Assembly: GCA_008711295.1 (NCBI GenBank)
Contig: VUYV01000010.1
Coordinates: 8,452,938-8,516,937 of the forward strand
From: Anarhynchus alexandrinus
Taxonomy: Eukaryota; Chordata; Aves; Charadriiformes; Charadriidae
Direction of reading: 5' to 3'
DNA: 64,000 bases
This document shows, piece by piece, positions 12,301 through 26,100 of the stretch. The translations under genes were made by a program, and so were the position numbers. Numbering within the stretch: position 1 is the first letter of the stretch; each line of letters opens with the position of its first letter. The notes beneath the pieces were generated by a model that saw only the letters and a program-made list of their open reading frames with translations, was not told the DNA's origin and made no database searches.

Positions 12301-15300
12301 GCCTGTGTCCCCTGGGGAGCACAAGGAGGCACATCCTGGAGCACAGGGAGAGGAGTGGGGATTTTCATTCAGGTTAGACACAAAGATAATTTTTTTTCAG
12401 GTGTGGATAGTCTGAAAAAAAAAAAACCTCCTTTTAGGCATATAAGACATCTGTGAGTCTCCGACTGCCAGATACTCTGCTAATTCCTTTAAGCTTAACT
12501 CTTTGGGGAGAGAAAACGGGGGAAGTGTTATATCAGTCTGGAAAATGTCTACCTTCTTGGGAAAAGCCTCCAACGGTAGTGTGTGTGAACAACAAGTGGA
12601 AAAATGTGGTGTGTTGTGCTAAGAAGAGGAGGAGACGGTGGCAGCCTGGCTAAATGACTCGTTATCTCTGCTCTGGTGGCTGTGCTGTGGCATGGAGTCC
12701 TTCAGCTCCCATTTACTTCCGTAGCACATCTGTCTCCCAAGGGTTTCCTTGCTTAGAAAAGCTAACCATAGGCTGAAGAGAGAGATGAGGAAACACGTGA
12801 TCCTTTCCCTTGCTTTAGAAATTTCACTCTGAGGCCCAGAGAAATGAAGTGACTTTAAGGAGTATTGGATTTTGGGGGATTTCTTTTCTTCATTTTCAGG
12901 GAACATGAGACATTTTCTCTGGCAGTAGTTGTGACGTCGAGTAACGAAGATGGTATTTGCTTTTATTTTAAAGTAAGATCACATATCTCACTTGAAGAAC
13001 CAAGATAGGTGTATCAGCCTCCATCCAGTGTGTTTTATACTGGCTTTAAGGAGACCAGTTGTGGGAAGCAAAAGAGTTTCTCTCCTGAAAATAAATGTTA
13101 AGCTTCCCTCATTGGATACAAAGCAAAACAGTTACATTTTCAGCCTCCAGCTGCCAAGGATACCTACGAGCATTTTCCTACCACAGACATTTTGCAGGCA
13201 ATGTGGAAAACATGCCACATGCCAAAGGCATTAAAAGAAGGAGCCAATCATGAATAATTCATTTGGAATTCACTATAATGGCATTAGTCATAATGAAACC
13301 TAAGCTGGTATTAACATGTGGGTAATAGGTACAGCGCTTCCCAAGGAATCACTCTTTATTAGGAGGGAGTATTAAGGAGAGCTTGGAAAAGGGATACTGT
13401 TTCTACCATCATGATGCCCTGGTCTAGGGATGGTGGTGTCTGATTGTCTCCAGGAAAATACACAAGCTACGTTGGCGATGATCAGTTATGAGGTCTTCAG
13501 CCTCCTGGTTTAAAAAGAAATTGCTTACAAAATGACTATATGGCAGCTGCTTAGAGCAGCGGTAGATGTGCCAGGAGGAGTATTGGTTCAAAAGAATAAG
13601 TGATCTGATCATATTTCTGTTCCTTTCTTGTTCTTCTTCCAACACGCTTCTGTGCAAATGAGGTGTTTTCGTGTTTGCTTCACAGCTGCTGGGGGAACGG
13701 GAGAGCCTGTTGTTGCGTGAGGAGAGAAGAGGGTTGGCGATTTGGGCTGGTCTTTGCCCCGGCCAGTGTGCGGGAGGGTAGAGCCTGGGGTCCCCAAAGG
13801 GAGGTGAGATGCTGCTCTGGCACGCTGGGCGCTCGCATGCAGTCATTCGCAGTGTGAATAATTCACCGGGGAAGGAAAAACCTGTACTTTATATAACTTC
13901 AGTAATGAGGCGATCCAGAATCAGTCAAGCCTTTAAGGATGTGCTTATGCTCTGTTGAAAGCCTGTGATGATCAGGTTTGGGTTTTTCCCCAGACTTTGA
14001 AAGAACTGAGCAGTAGGTGTGTGTTTGGAGTTGAGTGCTCTTGAACTGCGACTGTATAAGGAGTAATCAAAGGCAGAGTCGACAAAGGCAAAGTCAAAGT
14101 AAATAGTTCACAGGCCACTCTGGTTGAAATATGTTTGCATAAAGTTGTTATCAGAGTCGATCCGCAGAACAAGATGTGAATGATTCAGAAACAGGCGTAA
14201 GGGCTAAACCATTCATGCTAAATAATTTGCTTTGCTTTAGCCAAGACTGTTCTAAATCTCAGCTTTGTCCAGTCATGTTAGACCAGCGTGAACTCCCAGT
14301 TCCCTGGAAGGGCAGGCTTACAGTACAGTTTTCATCATCCCTTCTGTTGCTGTAAACCTTATACAGTGACCACTGAGCCCTTGCTAGAGATGCCCTGAAC
14401 TGAGAAAGCAATCTGCTCAGCTAATGAACATCCTGCAAAGTGTAATTATGAGACCTTTGCCTCATGAGGTGGAACTAATTAACCAAAACACTAAAATCAC
14501 AGTAAAAGTTAACAATAGTTACCTAGTACAATCAGCCCTGCAAGGTGTGCCAATGCAGACCGCTCAGCGGGCAAGGCCAGGAGGATGCCACAACGATATG
14601 TTGGAGTCTTCTCTGCTGCATATTATTATTTGTGTTTACTGTACACCAAGCAATACAGCTCTATTTCTTCAGCGTAAGAACTTGCAAAATAAAGGATGGA
14701 GGAAAGAAGAGTATTGTTCGTCTTTCCTTTATTTTCTGACACCAGAACTACAGGTCTGAAAAAAACAAAGGGTTTGACATTTACCATTCATAAATTCTGC
14801 AGAAACAGAGATCCAGGCTCTGAAGCTGCAGGAGTGAAAGAATACAAAGTTCATCACCTGCTGACACTTGTCTTGAAAGGAGAGTGTCAGAGACAAATCC
14901 TGCCGGTTAGGACTGAGTGCCCAAGAGAAGTGTCAGGTTCCAGATCTTTTGCAGCATGAATAAGATAGGTCTTCTATTGTGAGCCTGCAGAGATGCCAGG
15001 ACCTGCACATGTCCGGACACAAAAGGGAAAAAGCCTTTTTTTCCTCCTTGAAGATTATGACTCAGCTGGGCTTGGTAAGGACCCCGCAGTCATCACAAAG
15101 CTGCCCCTCAACCCACCCTGTCCCACACGTTCCTAAGGGCCATCAGCATGAAAATTAAGCAGGTTTGCGTTTGGTTTATTATATTACTTTTTCCGAAGAG
15201 GGTCCCAGATTATGGTACCTGTCAGGAGACTGCTGTGCCTACAAATGGTGGAGAAGGAAGAGCTCTCCAAGAAGATAATTCAGAGCACCTCAGTGAGATC

Positions 15301-16229
15301 CCTGCTCTTAATTGCCCACAGATGCGTTTGTCCCTATTTGTTAATCATAGTGGCAAGGTAGAGAGACAAGTCTCTTTGAGGTAAGTTATATGTCTTAGGT
15401 CTCTAATGACTTCTCCTGATTGAGTTTCTGTTCACATCAGGAAACTGAACTCGCTTGGAGGTAATAGACAGATTCTGGGTGAATTTCCCACTGCTGATGA
15501 GACACTCTGACTTCATGCTTGAGGGCTCTCTGCATCGGCAGTACTGATGCTCAGGGGTGGCCAGTGACTTCTTCCTCCCATGCACGTGCAGGAATGCAGA
15601 ATTTTCCAAAGAGAGCAGAAGAAAATATGTGTATCTCTCTTTATCTGAAGCATTGGCCTATGAGTTATGTCAGGCAAACAAAGGTGCTTCAGGGAATTCT
15701 AGTTCAGGTTATTATGAAGCACCTCTGGTTTACCTTCCTCACCTTCTCTGTTAATGATACAAGCTATCCCCTGGGGACTTAAACCTATCAGTGTCAGTAA
15801 ATCCAGGTAATTCCGAGAGTAATTTTAAACTTTTGTTTGTCTTTGCATTGTGAGAGTTGTGGTATAATCTCTTACTAGATGGTTGTATCATACGGGCAGG
15901 GTGTGCTTTGGAAGATGTAGAACCTGGGTGGGGTTTGTTATGGAGTGAGGGCAAATGAGGATTTGGATTTCCTTTCTTCTGGATGCAAACTCTTCTTTCC
16001 ATTCCCATGGGAATCTGCTAGAACTTTCTCTCTGCTACATTCGCTTTGCTTAGCTCAGATTGGACTGAAATGCTTGAGATCATTACTTATCTGTGTAGCT
16101 GAGACCTACTACTGATTACAAAAGTCATATGTAGCTGTAAACATCTTTAACGCCAATAACTTTAAACCAAATAATTAGTGGTTTAACTAACTGATCTTTG
16201 CAACAACTTTTTTACATACAAATGGCTTT
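12301..16229. other. No gene recognised; AT-rich unique sequence
   Basis: The segment around 13240-13330 (many ATTA/TAAT cores, no stop-codon bias, no repeat) looks like noncoding DNA of regulatory type, but nothing decisive is visible. The longest open frame (13424-13846, minus, 140 codons) is not recognised. Confidence 0.55.
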
Positions 16230-16330
16230 CCCAATTTTACAGATGTTAATGTGTGGTGTACAGATGATGTGATTTACTGATGGTGACACAGTGACTGTGT
16301 AGTAAAGCCAGAAAACGGTTCCAAGACTCC
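16230..16330 (-). mobile_element. MIR-like SINE remnant (reverse orientation)
   Basis: It starts with CCCAATTTTACAGATG, the hallmark of a reversed MIR 3' side. This is followed by GGTGACACAGTGACTGTGTA and AGTAAAGCCAGAAAAC, which line up with the reversed MIR core (GGTCACACAGCTAGTAAGTGG and similar). About 100 bp are recognisable, with indels. No gene overlaps it. Confidence 0.55.
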
Positions 16331-18481
16331 AATGAGGACATGAGCAAGCTGTCTCAACAGAGAAATATTTGCACCAAAAATAGAGCTGAGCCAAACATTA
16401 TTTTGGTGTGGGCAGGAGATTGTGTTTTATTACATTTGTAATTTTATGGGGAAAACTGTAAGGAAAAGTAACCAAGAACATTATTTTAAAGTCAATTTTT
16501 CATTTTGAATTTTGAGAATGCTTATGTTAATATTTTCCCATTTATCCCAGTGATTTTTCACCAGTGATTGTGTTACAATGAATTTTACTTTGAAAGCTGG
16601 AAACTTATTTTCTTTCTTTCGAGCCCATAATTTCCAGAGACTACATTATTTGTATTTGTTTCTTGTTCTAAATTGCTGCATGCTTTCCTCTGTGTGCTTC
16701 AAGAGCTGCTGTATGTCTCCCTATGACGGATGTTAAGAAAAGGTTTTTTTAATGTTCTATTAAAGTTCTTTGAATGGAATATGATGTCTGAAGATAGTGT
16801 GATATACATTTAAGACTAGATAGTGTTTGAATACCTTTTGTGAAAGTGGCTGTACGAGGTAGCGTTCTGTGTAGAATATTTCCTTTGCGCTGGTAGGACT
16901 TGGGCTCTCTCCTGCTCCTTTCCTATGCTGTGCGAAGCTTCTGGTCTTTTTGGCCCTGGAGATCTGAATTTTGTGATGACACTTCAAAGACAGGCTTCCT
17001 TGCTGTCCTGAGAAACTGTTTTCACTCCCAGCTTTCAAGTCACCATCTCTCTGTGTTGTTCAATCCAGCAGGCAGGTAAAACTTCTGAACTCTCATTCAA
17101 ACGCATGCAAAGTATCCCCTTTGAAGAAAAGTAACGTTGTTAATAAAGACTGTGCCAAATCCATGATGCAATGGCTGTGTCAGCTTGGGAAGAAAAACTC
17201 AGGAGGCTCACTCCACTAAAATGGAGGTGTTTGTGGAGTGTTACTGTTATTTTTTTTTAAGCATGTGTCTTAAAAGGTGTTTTTTATATTAAGTTGTATA
17301 TATTGCAGTTGATGCCTGTAGAATACTTCTATTTGTACAATGGTGTATGCTAAGGAGCTGTGCCTTGCAATGCATCATGGAGTACAATTTTATACATGTA
17401 CTTTGGACATCCTCATTTCATTTATACATATCCTTAGAAAAATGGCACTTTCGGTGCTGCCAGCTAAGAACTGTTGGATTCCCATACTGAGACTTGAAGA
17501 AAAGTATTAAATTATGCAGACACTGTGCGGAGTTCTAGTAGAACTAATAGTGCAAATTCACACGATTTGCATGAGCGTGATTAATTTTTCAGTTAGTTAT
17601 CCTGTTTGTTGTGCCTACAGATTCCACACATGCTTTGTGTACAGCACACGAGCAAACAAAATGTACACATGGGAGTGCTGCAAAAGCAGACATATATGAA
17701 GTGTGTTTGAGGCCTTTGAATGGAATTCCTGGGAAACTTGCTTCAATGGTAATATCATGGGCAAATACAAACTCTGTGCAGGGGCCGGCTCTAGGCTAAC
17801 GTAGTCCCAGGTAGCTTGTCAACTGGAAGGCAGAACGGTAAAATTCCAAACTTCAGAAGCCACCTTAGGAACTGATAACCATGTGGCCAAGCTGCATTCA
17901 TTTGGAATGTTACCAGAAACAGAGAAAAGTGTGTAAGCATAATCAAGTATTTCTTCTGGTGTGTGTTGTATGTTTAATGGACCACACAAGATTTTACCAG
18001 AAAATCCTATTTCACAAATGTTTTAAATCCACAAATGCCTGGTGATGACATAGTCATAAAATACAGCTTTTAAAAGTCCTCCATCAAGGGGATAGGTTCT
18101 CTGATGCATTATATCAACAACATTGATTTAAACAATGAAGAATTGATTATAAAATTGGATTCCAAATTGAACTCTGTGAGTATATCCAGATCTGTGCTCA
18201 AATCTCAGTTTGAGCCGAAAGACCTGAACTGTGTTTGGTTTTGGAAACAGAACCTCTAGTTCTTCGGTGAGGTCCTGCTGCCACTGTTAGAGATGCTGTT
18301 TACATAAAATTAAATGAAAACGAATCCAGGCAGGGTTTACGAGAAATCAAGTTTGACTACATGGCGCGCACAGGATATAGGTATCCTGCCAACACTTAAA
18401 CATCTTTTGTAACACAAGTGAGTGTTTGTAACACCTTGATGTGTATTTAACTGTTAAGTTTAGGAAAATACATTTCTGTAT

Positions 18482-18522
18482 CAGTGGAGAATGACAGCTC
18501 TGAAAACTTTACATCTCCACTG
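18482..18522. repeat. 9-bp inverted repeat
   Basis: CAGTGGAGA (18482-18490) and TCTCCACTG (18514-18522) are perfect reverse complements with a 23-base spacer. Inverted repeats of this size are common by chance, so no function is implied. Confidence 0.5.
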
Positions 18523-19783
18523 TTGTGGATACCTTCCTTCTCAGTGTTAGCCCTGACAGACCACAGAAAGGGAAGACGTGAAAAGGTCAGAGATGAAAAG
18601 ACGAAACTACAACGTGCTGATAACACTTTGCCTCCCAGAGCCATGGGCTGTCTTGTAGGTGGTGAAATTTCACGAAAACCACTGGAGCTTCCCAGCTTCC
18701 ACTCCTTCAGACCACAGCACATGTGTTTATTGCACAAGCGGTAGCCTGACTTTAGCTCTGGTTCTTGCACTGTTCCTGAAGAAGTTCTTCTCAAAGGTGA
18801 AGTCGTCAATGTGATTCTCAGGTTCCTCCTGAGCCACGAGCTCCTCCCGTAACCTGTCATCTTTCCATGCAGAGTGCTTTGCCTGTGACAGCTGGCTGCA
18901 TCAAAACCATTTGGTGTGACATTTTGCTGCATGAATCAAGTCTCTTAACACTTGGCAGGTGGTGTTTGGTCGCAGTTATGTTTGTTGCACAACTTTTAGT
19001 TCACTACATTTAAAATGCCTTCCCTCTCTTCTTCGGGCCAGTATATTCCCAGCTCCTCTGTGCATGCTCCTGTTCAAAGAGAAAAAGTAGAAAGTCCTTT
19101 AGCTAACATGGTTTGTAGGTTTGATCATGATCCCACATTTTGGGTGGGAAACTGTTGTTTTGTAACACCAATAAGGCACAAGTCACCTTTCTTGGTACCT
19201 CAGGGAAGACCAGAGGTTGCAGATATTGGCTTGCCCCATTAGAAAGTGTGGCCTCAGTGTGGGGAGCTGTAGGGGGGAGTCTGATCGTGCCAGCCCCTCA
19301 CTTCAGTGCATCTCCAACAAGTACAAGGGACCTTGGCAACCCAGATGAAAATCTGGTGATCAAAAAGTTTTTATTTGCCTCTTCTGGGCTCTGGATCAGT
19401 TGGCACGAAGCATCCCAGAGACCTGCTGTGGTGTGGTATAACCAGTCCCGTGGCAGCTTGGGGAAATCTGCCCTTCTCCCTGGGAAGCAAACAAACCTGG
19501 TGGACCTTTTGGACTTCTGTGGATCTCCAGGTGTGTGTTGTCACCGCTTTGCCATGCATAGTGCTTTGGTAGCAATACAAGGCTCTGCCAATGGTGAAAG
19601 GCAGGAATTCATTCCTGACCCCATGAGTCACCCTCCTATGTCATAGAGCGTGCGGTTTCATCACCCTTGCCATTATTTTACCTTTCAGCTGAGTAGTTAC
19701 AGGTACCATTAATCTATAAAATAGATGTAGGCAGACAGGAGGACGTCATGTAAAGTCTGCAGAGACACAGAACCAACAGACAC

Positions 19784-19816
19784 AAAAAAAAAAAAGAAAA
19801 AAGAAAAAAAGAAAAG
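19784..19816 (+). repeat. A-rich simple tract
   Basis: A-runs separated by single Gs. The same pattern of A-runs and Gs recurs at 63211-63250. It is low-complexity, with no retrocopy recognisable upstream. Confidence 0.85.
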
Positions 19817-22026
19817 CCAGCTTGAAAACATGACCCCAACTTTTTACTGCTGTGTGTTCCAGGAAAATGATTTATTGTTGGCATGTACCCATGTCACACT
19901 GATACTCAGGACAAAGTAAAAGTCACGGTAGTCACTCAGGCCCTTGCTTCTGTCATTGTATTTTCAGATATTTCAAGGAATGAGGTAATGACTTTAAGAT
20001 CAAGGTCATTTTCAGCTGCATCAATTATTTCACTTTCTCCTGGCAAAAGCATCTGCATACCTCTGCACAATGCTAACTACCAGGCGAACATTTCACTGGA
20101 AAACCTGACTGTTCTCAGCCATACGGAGTGCCTGGTTCATACATTAAATTGGTTTAATCATTTAAACTTTTACTATGTAACTTAGAAACTGGTATGCAGC
20201 AACACTGCATGTTACCAATTTAATGCATTTAAAACAAATTTAAGTGGGTTCCAATGTACTTAGTCACTGCTATACAAAGGAGAGACCCCATATTTCAAAT
20301 AACAGGGCTTCAGCAGAGAGATGACGTTAGTGGTGGGTAATAAGCTGAACTATCTATCAAGATATCAAGTATGAAACAGATGGTGAGAAAAAAAAGGTCC
20401 AGATACATTTACAAGCCTTTTAACATGCTCGCCCATTTAATTCGCCGCAAGGTCACAACTTGATGTCTTAGACATGCAATCTCTTCTTCAGCTAGAAATG
20501 AAAGCAGAGTTTAAAAAAAAAAAGGACTGTTACAGAAGACTTTGTGGGGTTTAGCCAGCGTTTCTGGGAAGGGAAAATGGCCCATCATCAAACCTTACAG
20601 ATCTTTGCTTGCCAGCACTGAGTCTTGAATACATGATTTGTAGACCTGCATCCATTGATTCCTCCAGTGGTTCAGTACATTAAGGAGTGATTTGCTGTAA
20701 TGATTCAGCTCTGAAAAATTCATTCCCTTCCTTTAGGACAATCATTTTTGGGGGTTGGGAATGTTCTTGGTCGTACTCCTTGTGTTTTTGTGTTCATAAA
20801 GATTTGGGGTTAATCCGTCAAATATTCCTATCTCCTAATCTGTTAAACCACTGTAACTCAGTCACATATCTGAGTGTTTATTGGCTGGCCGTGAAGGCCG
20901 TCCCTCACTTTGATTTGTGGGGTTCTCTCTCTTACACCCCATTCTTGAATTCTGACACAGTATAACCTGACGATGTACATACTTTTTCATAGCATAGATT
21001 AAAATGTTAAAGAACCTCTAGAAAAAGTTATACTTTTAGTTGAAACCTTCATTCTAGTAGCTGGGGAATTGATGTCAGATGGAAAATGATTTCCCAATGG
21101 TTTGGTTTTGTAGCAAAAGTCTTCAACTTTTATGTAGATAGTCTTTGAAGTTAGAAATTGTTGTTAGACTATCAAATATTGTTTGAGGTGTCACTCATTT
21201 TTTTTTTTCCTCCTTCTATTATGGGAATGGGATCTTAGCAAAGAATTATTGTGGTAGAAAATGAATGTATGACTGACACTGGAAAGAAAGGTGTTTATGG
21301 GGCATATACAAGGGGAATTGTTGTGGAACCTAGACCTGTCAATATAATCTCGGTTAATTCTCCAAGTGTCTGGTTTCTCACTCAAAGAAGGCAGAGTTAA
21401 ATCTCCAAAGACGTTATACTTGAATATTTCATCCATGGTGTGGAATATTTTCTAAAATATCTTTCTGCTGGTGTAATTTCATGTTGCCGGTTTATCTGAG
21501 TCACACCCGTAGTTTGAAACAGGGGGTGTGACTGCCTTTTGGGCTGCAGTCGGCTCGACCTGCCTAGAAAAATACACTTCCTTTCCCTGTTTTCTGGACA
21601 GCTTTGCCATACGCGGTCTCTGGCCTCCTGTTTTCTGGCCCCGCACAACTCTTCCACCACTGTTTTTGTCTGAAGAAGAATTGAGCATGGGTTGGACCGA
21701 TAGGTGGCACACAGGGAGCTCTTAAGTAGGCTGAAAAAAATTATACAAAGAGAAAATGAAAATAATAATACTCCAAATACCACAGAAAAGATTCCAGTTC
21801 TGGGTTAGTTGGTTTCTTTCCCATCCTCTAGCTTTTTATTTTTCCTTTGCTTTTGAAATTCCAACCAGGTCTGGCTATCCAAATGAGTCATTAACACTAT
21901 ACCGCCTGTCCAAAAGTGAATATGATCCTTCTGTGCCAATATCTACATGACACAGCTAGTGCCCTAAGTACTTCTCTGTCACGTGCATTGCTTTAGCATC
22001 TCAGGCCAGACACCAAAATCCTGCTC

Positions 22027-22220
22027 TGCTAGGAGCTGTAGAAACCCACAGCAAAATCCTCCTGTCCTAAAGAGTTCACCAGCAAAGTAGGAAATGGGGA
22101 ACTGGGTGGTACAGGCAAGTGGAAGAGTACAAGGAGAAATTGGGACAGTGGTAATCAGCAGGATTTGGTCTAAACAACAACTCAAAACTGAGTTTTAGAG
22201 GGTTATAAGTTAGCCTGTTG
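22027..22220 (+). repeat. Ancient sauropsid interspersed repeat, longest copy
   Basis: The blocks GCTAGGAGCTGTAGAAAC, CCTGTCCTAAAGAGTTCAC, GGTACAGGCAAGTGGAAGAG, TACAAGGAGAAATTGGGACA and GGTAATCAGCAGGAT follow an old repeat I recognise from bird and turtle genomes (typically GCTAGGCGCTGTACAAACAC ... CCCCAAAGAGCTTACA ... GAGTACAAGGAAACAATG). The family name is not assigned. Shorter pieces of the same repeat appear at 27575, 31095 and 34360. About 190 bp are kept here, with no gene. Confidence 0.55.
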
Positions 22221-22984
22221 CAGCAAGCGTTTGAAGATTTGCAAGCTCTAGGAAACATTGCCCCCCTGAAGTCCTACAGGGAACGGTGGTTTGGATTTTT
22301 ACCAGCATATCAAAGTATCTCCAACACCTTCAGCCTTCCTAAATAGAACTGGAGCTTAAGGCAGTGCCTCCAGGAACAGAGGGTTCGGTGATCTTTCCTC
22401 TGACTCCGGTTGGACTTGGATGGTCAGTGAAAAATGCACAAGCCAGTCAGCCACATGGAGGAGATGTGAGAGCCAAAATTCAGACGGGCCAGGTCACAAC
22501 TGGTGACACGTATAGAGGCTCGATTAAATAGGAAAGAAAATCTGGGTCGAGGTAATACCATCCCCATAGAACTTGTATCACAAATCTTCAAGAGCACGGC
22601 TGCAGTTTTCACGCCATCCTCTGCGAGCCTCCTCGGGAAGGAGTGCAGTCAGGCTCTGTGTATTTTCACATCTCTAAAAGCACAGGAGACAGTCAATAAA
22701 AAAGGGATGGCTGTCTTGAGACTACCCCCCCTCCTCTATGTTCTGAAGGCGACAGAATGGAGTGGATAGCGAGCAACCTGCTTGCCTTGGGTGCAGATGG
22801 CTTTAATTGTCATTCCCAGATGTTCTGCCTCTTGAAGGTCAAATTCACCTTGTATAAATCGGGCTGGAACCATCCAGAGAAAGCACAGACATTTTATTTG
22901 AAAAAATGTAATAAAAGAATGTCCTTCTTTCTTGTTATTTCCTTCCTTGTAAATTTAAAGGGAACAGATTGAGAGGGAGGCCTG

Positions 22985-23145
22985 GCTGGCACAGGTCATG
23001 GTAGTGGAATATAGAAGCTTTTGTCTGGAAGATGCATGTTCAAATCCAGCTCTATATCGCTGTGGTTAAAATATTGTTATATTTAGGCTGTTGTAGCTCA
23101 GCTGTAGGTGTTAGTCCAGGACTCTGGCTGCCGCATTTGACACTG
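22985..23145 (+). repeat. Possible tRNA-derived SINE heads, weak
   Basis: A B-box-like GTTCAAATCCAGCTCT lies at 23039-23054. An A-box-like TAGCTCAGCTGTAGGTGTTA followed by GTCCAGGACTCTGGCTGCC lies near 23094-23132. The order (B-box before A-box) rules out a single tRNA gene. Two adjacent eroded tRNA-derived SINE heads would explain it, but chance cannot be excluded. Confidence 0.25.
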
Positions 23146-26100
23146 TCACTTTTTAAACACGGCAATACAAAAGCCAGGCTCAAAAAAGAATTGCTAGATG
23201 GAACATCTGTTGTATCAGGAAAGCACACATGTCATTAAGGCCAGAGGCACAAGGAACCCGATGATGCGTTCACCTGGTCTCTACCTGTTAGGTAGTGGAG
23301 GTCACTTTGGTCTCCAAACCGGCCTGTCGTGCGTCTCTTCTAAGCAGGAGACTTGTGTTAATATTAACATCAAAACAACCCAGATTTCTGCCAGTCTTGC
23401 ACAGATCTCACTACTTGATCAAAAATTGCCCTCCCCATGCACTGAATTATGTCGTTACTGCTGCATCTGTTTTCATCTGAAATCATCAAACTTTGTGCTG
23501 CTTTTAAAGTAGTAGTTCTGCAAATTCTGTCTTGTGATTATTCCTTCTTGGTGCAGGTGGTTGTACAAACTATGGCACAACTACTTGGCTGACTAAAGCT
23601 TTTGTAGTGTCTTGCATTTTCAAATGTTAGTTTTGATGTCAGCTAATCAATATTGAGGACATCTGTAAGAGGTTTGTATGATCTCCCGTTCTTTGCAAAT
23701 ACTGTTGTCTGTATCTCTCTATAGATCATATGATTTGAGACACTCCTAATGAAACATATATGGGACAGTAGGAATAGTATATTTATTTTATTTTTCAGAC
23801 TGAAAATTATGTCCTTTTCTCTCCCTTCAATGACTTACCTTTTTTTAAAGTGGATGTTTCAAGTATCAAGAGACTTATCCAATTTTGTTAACTATAATAA
23901 TGTATACATAAAATACTTAGACTACAGGAACAGGAGTCACATGGACCATCAAGTACATTCCTTTGCTGTATTACCACATCATATAATCCTATTCGCAAAT
24001 GTACCAATCTCCGCAGTAAAACTACTTTGTTCATTTCTCCTTCCTCTCCTACTCCTGTAGGAAGTCTGGTTCATCAACTCACTCCATTGGGGTTGGAAAC
24101 GTTTTTCTTCTGTCCAGTGTAATTTATTAGCAGACAGATATATATTCACTTGTTTTTGTGTCAATAATGCACAATGTATTTTTTAAGCGTACTGTAATTA
24201 GGTGGAAACATACTGTTATGTCAGGCAGCACCAGATGGGGCTTTTATACATAGTCTGCAAAGCTTTTTTTTTTTAAGCACATGTGGAAGCTTTGACTCTG
24301 GGGAGGACGTGCTGCAGAGTTGTTTTCAGTTATTTAGGCGTCTGTAGAGGCAGCTTTGGAAGTAAGACTGTTGAGTGAGCATTAAGATGTTATTTTTCTT
24401 GAGCTTGGATTAGAATCAGTTATTGAGACAGGAACCAAACTTCAGATTTAGATGTCCTCAGATGTCTCAAACAGAACCAAGAAGGGAGAAGCAGCCAGAA
24501 TTCCTATATATCCTATAAAATCTCAGACAAACCCTATATTTTTCCAAGATGACTGTGTATTCCCGTATCATCCTACTGCAGATACAAAAGAAATGAATTT
24601 TTAGGATTGCAGCCTTATCCTTTGATGGTTTCTCTGGGCAATTTTGGAAGAAAGGAGTGAAGATTATACATGTGATAAATGTGGATTTTAATGGAGAAAC
24701 AGCTAGAAATTCTAAAGGTGATTAATTAAAGGAAAATTAAGATGCCATTAAGCAACTGTTCAGGGCAATTTCACACTGGAAAATTTACAGATTCAAACAC
24801 AGCACTTTGTAAATATAAGCCATGAGATGAATAGAGAATTTTTATATGTGACATTTATTCCCTTACTTTTCTTGTGGACTGAAATATTTTGCCTCCATGA
24901 TCTCAGAAGTTCTGAAATCCCAAATATCTTTGATTCATATTCCCATACTTTATGCTGCTCGCACAGAGCATTGGGATGAGACATTTGGTGGATAATTCAA
25001 GATACTGAGAAAATACATCAAAGATCTGTTGTGCGCACCAGGTCCTGTACTGTAAGTTGTGTTCAGGGCCAGAATAGTCATTGTTTGCTGCATACACAGA
25101 TCTTAAAGTGCTGCCTGGACCCAGGACTAGGAGAGCAGCATGAAAAGCAATGCAAATAAATGTTGAAAATCTGGAGGAAACACTGGTCTGCATAAAAAGG
25201 GGGTTTATGCAATTGAATGGGCATGGAGGTATCTGTATGGGAGTGTAACTGAAACTGGGGCCAAGGTGAGAGTTGAGAGAGATGCCTTTGGATGTCTAGC
25301 AACTAGAAAAATTGGGGTTTGTCATTCAAGTAGTTGCTGCTTATCCATGTTCCACCCTTAGTGTATTGATTGCATTGGTGGATGAATACTTGTGCAGGTT
25401 ATTTGCTGGGAGGGGTTGGTTTAGCTACTATTGGAGGTCTAAGTCATGGGTCTGTGCAGTGCAGTGGATACTTGTGAGTAGGGTCAGTGTAGATGAGATT
25501 TGGATTAGATGTTTGGGAACGAAAAATGGAAAGGAACCCAACTGTTGTCTTACTGCTCTTTTATGCATTCATGAGGTGAACTCTAATGCTTGGGGTGGAA
25601 GTTCTTGTTCATGCCGGTTTACCCTCAGAGCAGAGTGTTCACCATGGAGCCCTGGGTTCCTTTTCTTCCTGAGCCTTACCAGGCAGCCTACGGTCCCCTG
25701 GCCTTTGTCGGGAGAAATGTTGAGAGTAGAAATGTCTGTGCATACGGTAATACCGGAGTGCTGGGGACTGCCTAAACCAGAGTCACTGTGCGCACACTGC
25801 ACACCACGGTTCTTATGTTCACTAACGCTTTGCGGAGTTGTGCAGGGTACAGGTTTATTCTTATCGCTGCTTGGGTCTTTGCTAAGCTCTCAGTACTTTT
25901 ATGTCTGTTTTAAAACTGCTCTGGAAATGAACTTGCAACTTTGAAAATTTTTAAACCCCAACCAACCAGACTAGCAGAGTAGCCATGAACATCAACAGAA
26001 CGGAGTTCACCTTTTTTTGCATGGTCCCCATACTGGGTTAACACTAGTCCCTGAATTTCCCCAAATCTTGGCACAATAATGGTGAAGCCACCACGCAGAT

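Larger units (their letters stand above)
16331..22026. other. No gene recognised; AT-rich unique sequence
   Basis: Open frames at 18447-18932 (minus, 161 codons) and 19140-19646 (plus, 168 codons) lack recognisable domains and clear splice context. One A-rich tract lies at 19784. Otherwise featureless. Confidence 0.6.

Noticed and set aside
18447..19646. 161-codon (minus) and 168-codon (plus) open frames
   Set aside because: No recognisable motifs, and each is overlapped by other open frames of unrelated sequence.
23039..23132. tRNA gene suggested by A-box and B-box-like motifs
   Set aside because: The boxes are in the wrong order and spacing for one tRNA, and no acceptor or anticodon stem can be drawn. 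At most SINE relics.
25312..25944. 210-codon open frame, plus strand
   Set aside because: No recognisable domain, and composition (Cys, Leu, Ser, Trp) looks random. There is no supporting splice or promoter context. Frames of this length occur by chance in 64 kb read six ways.
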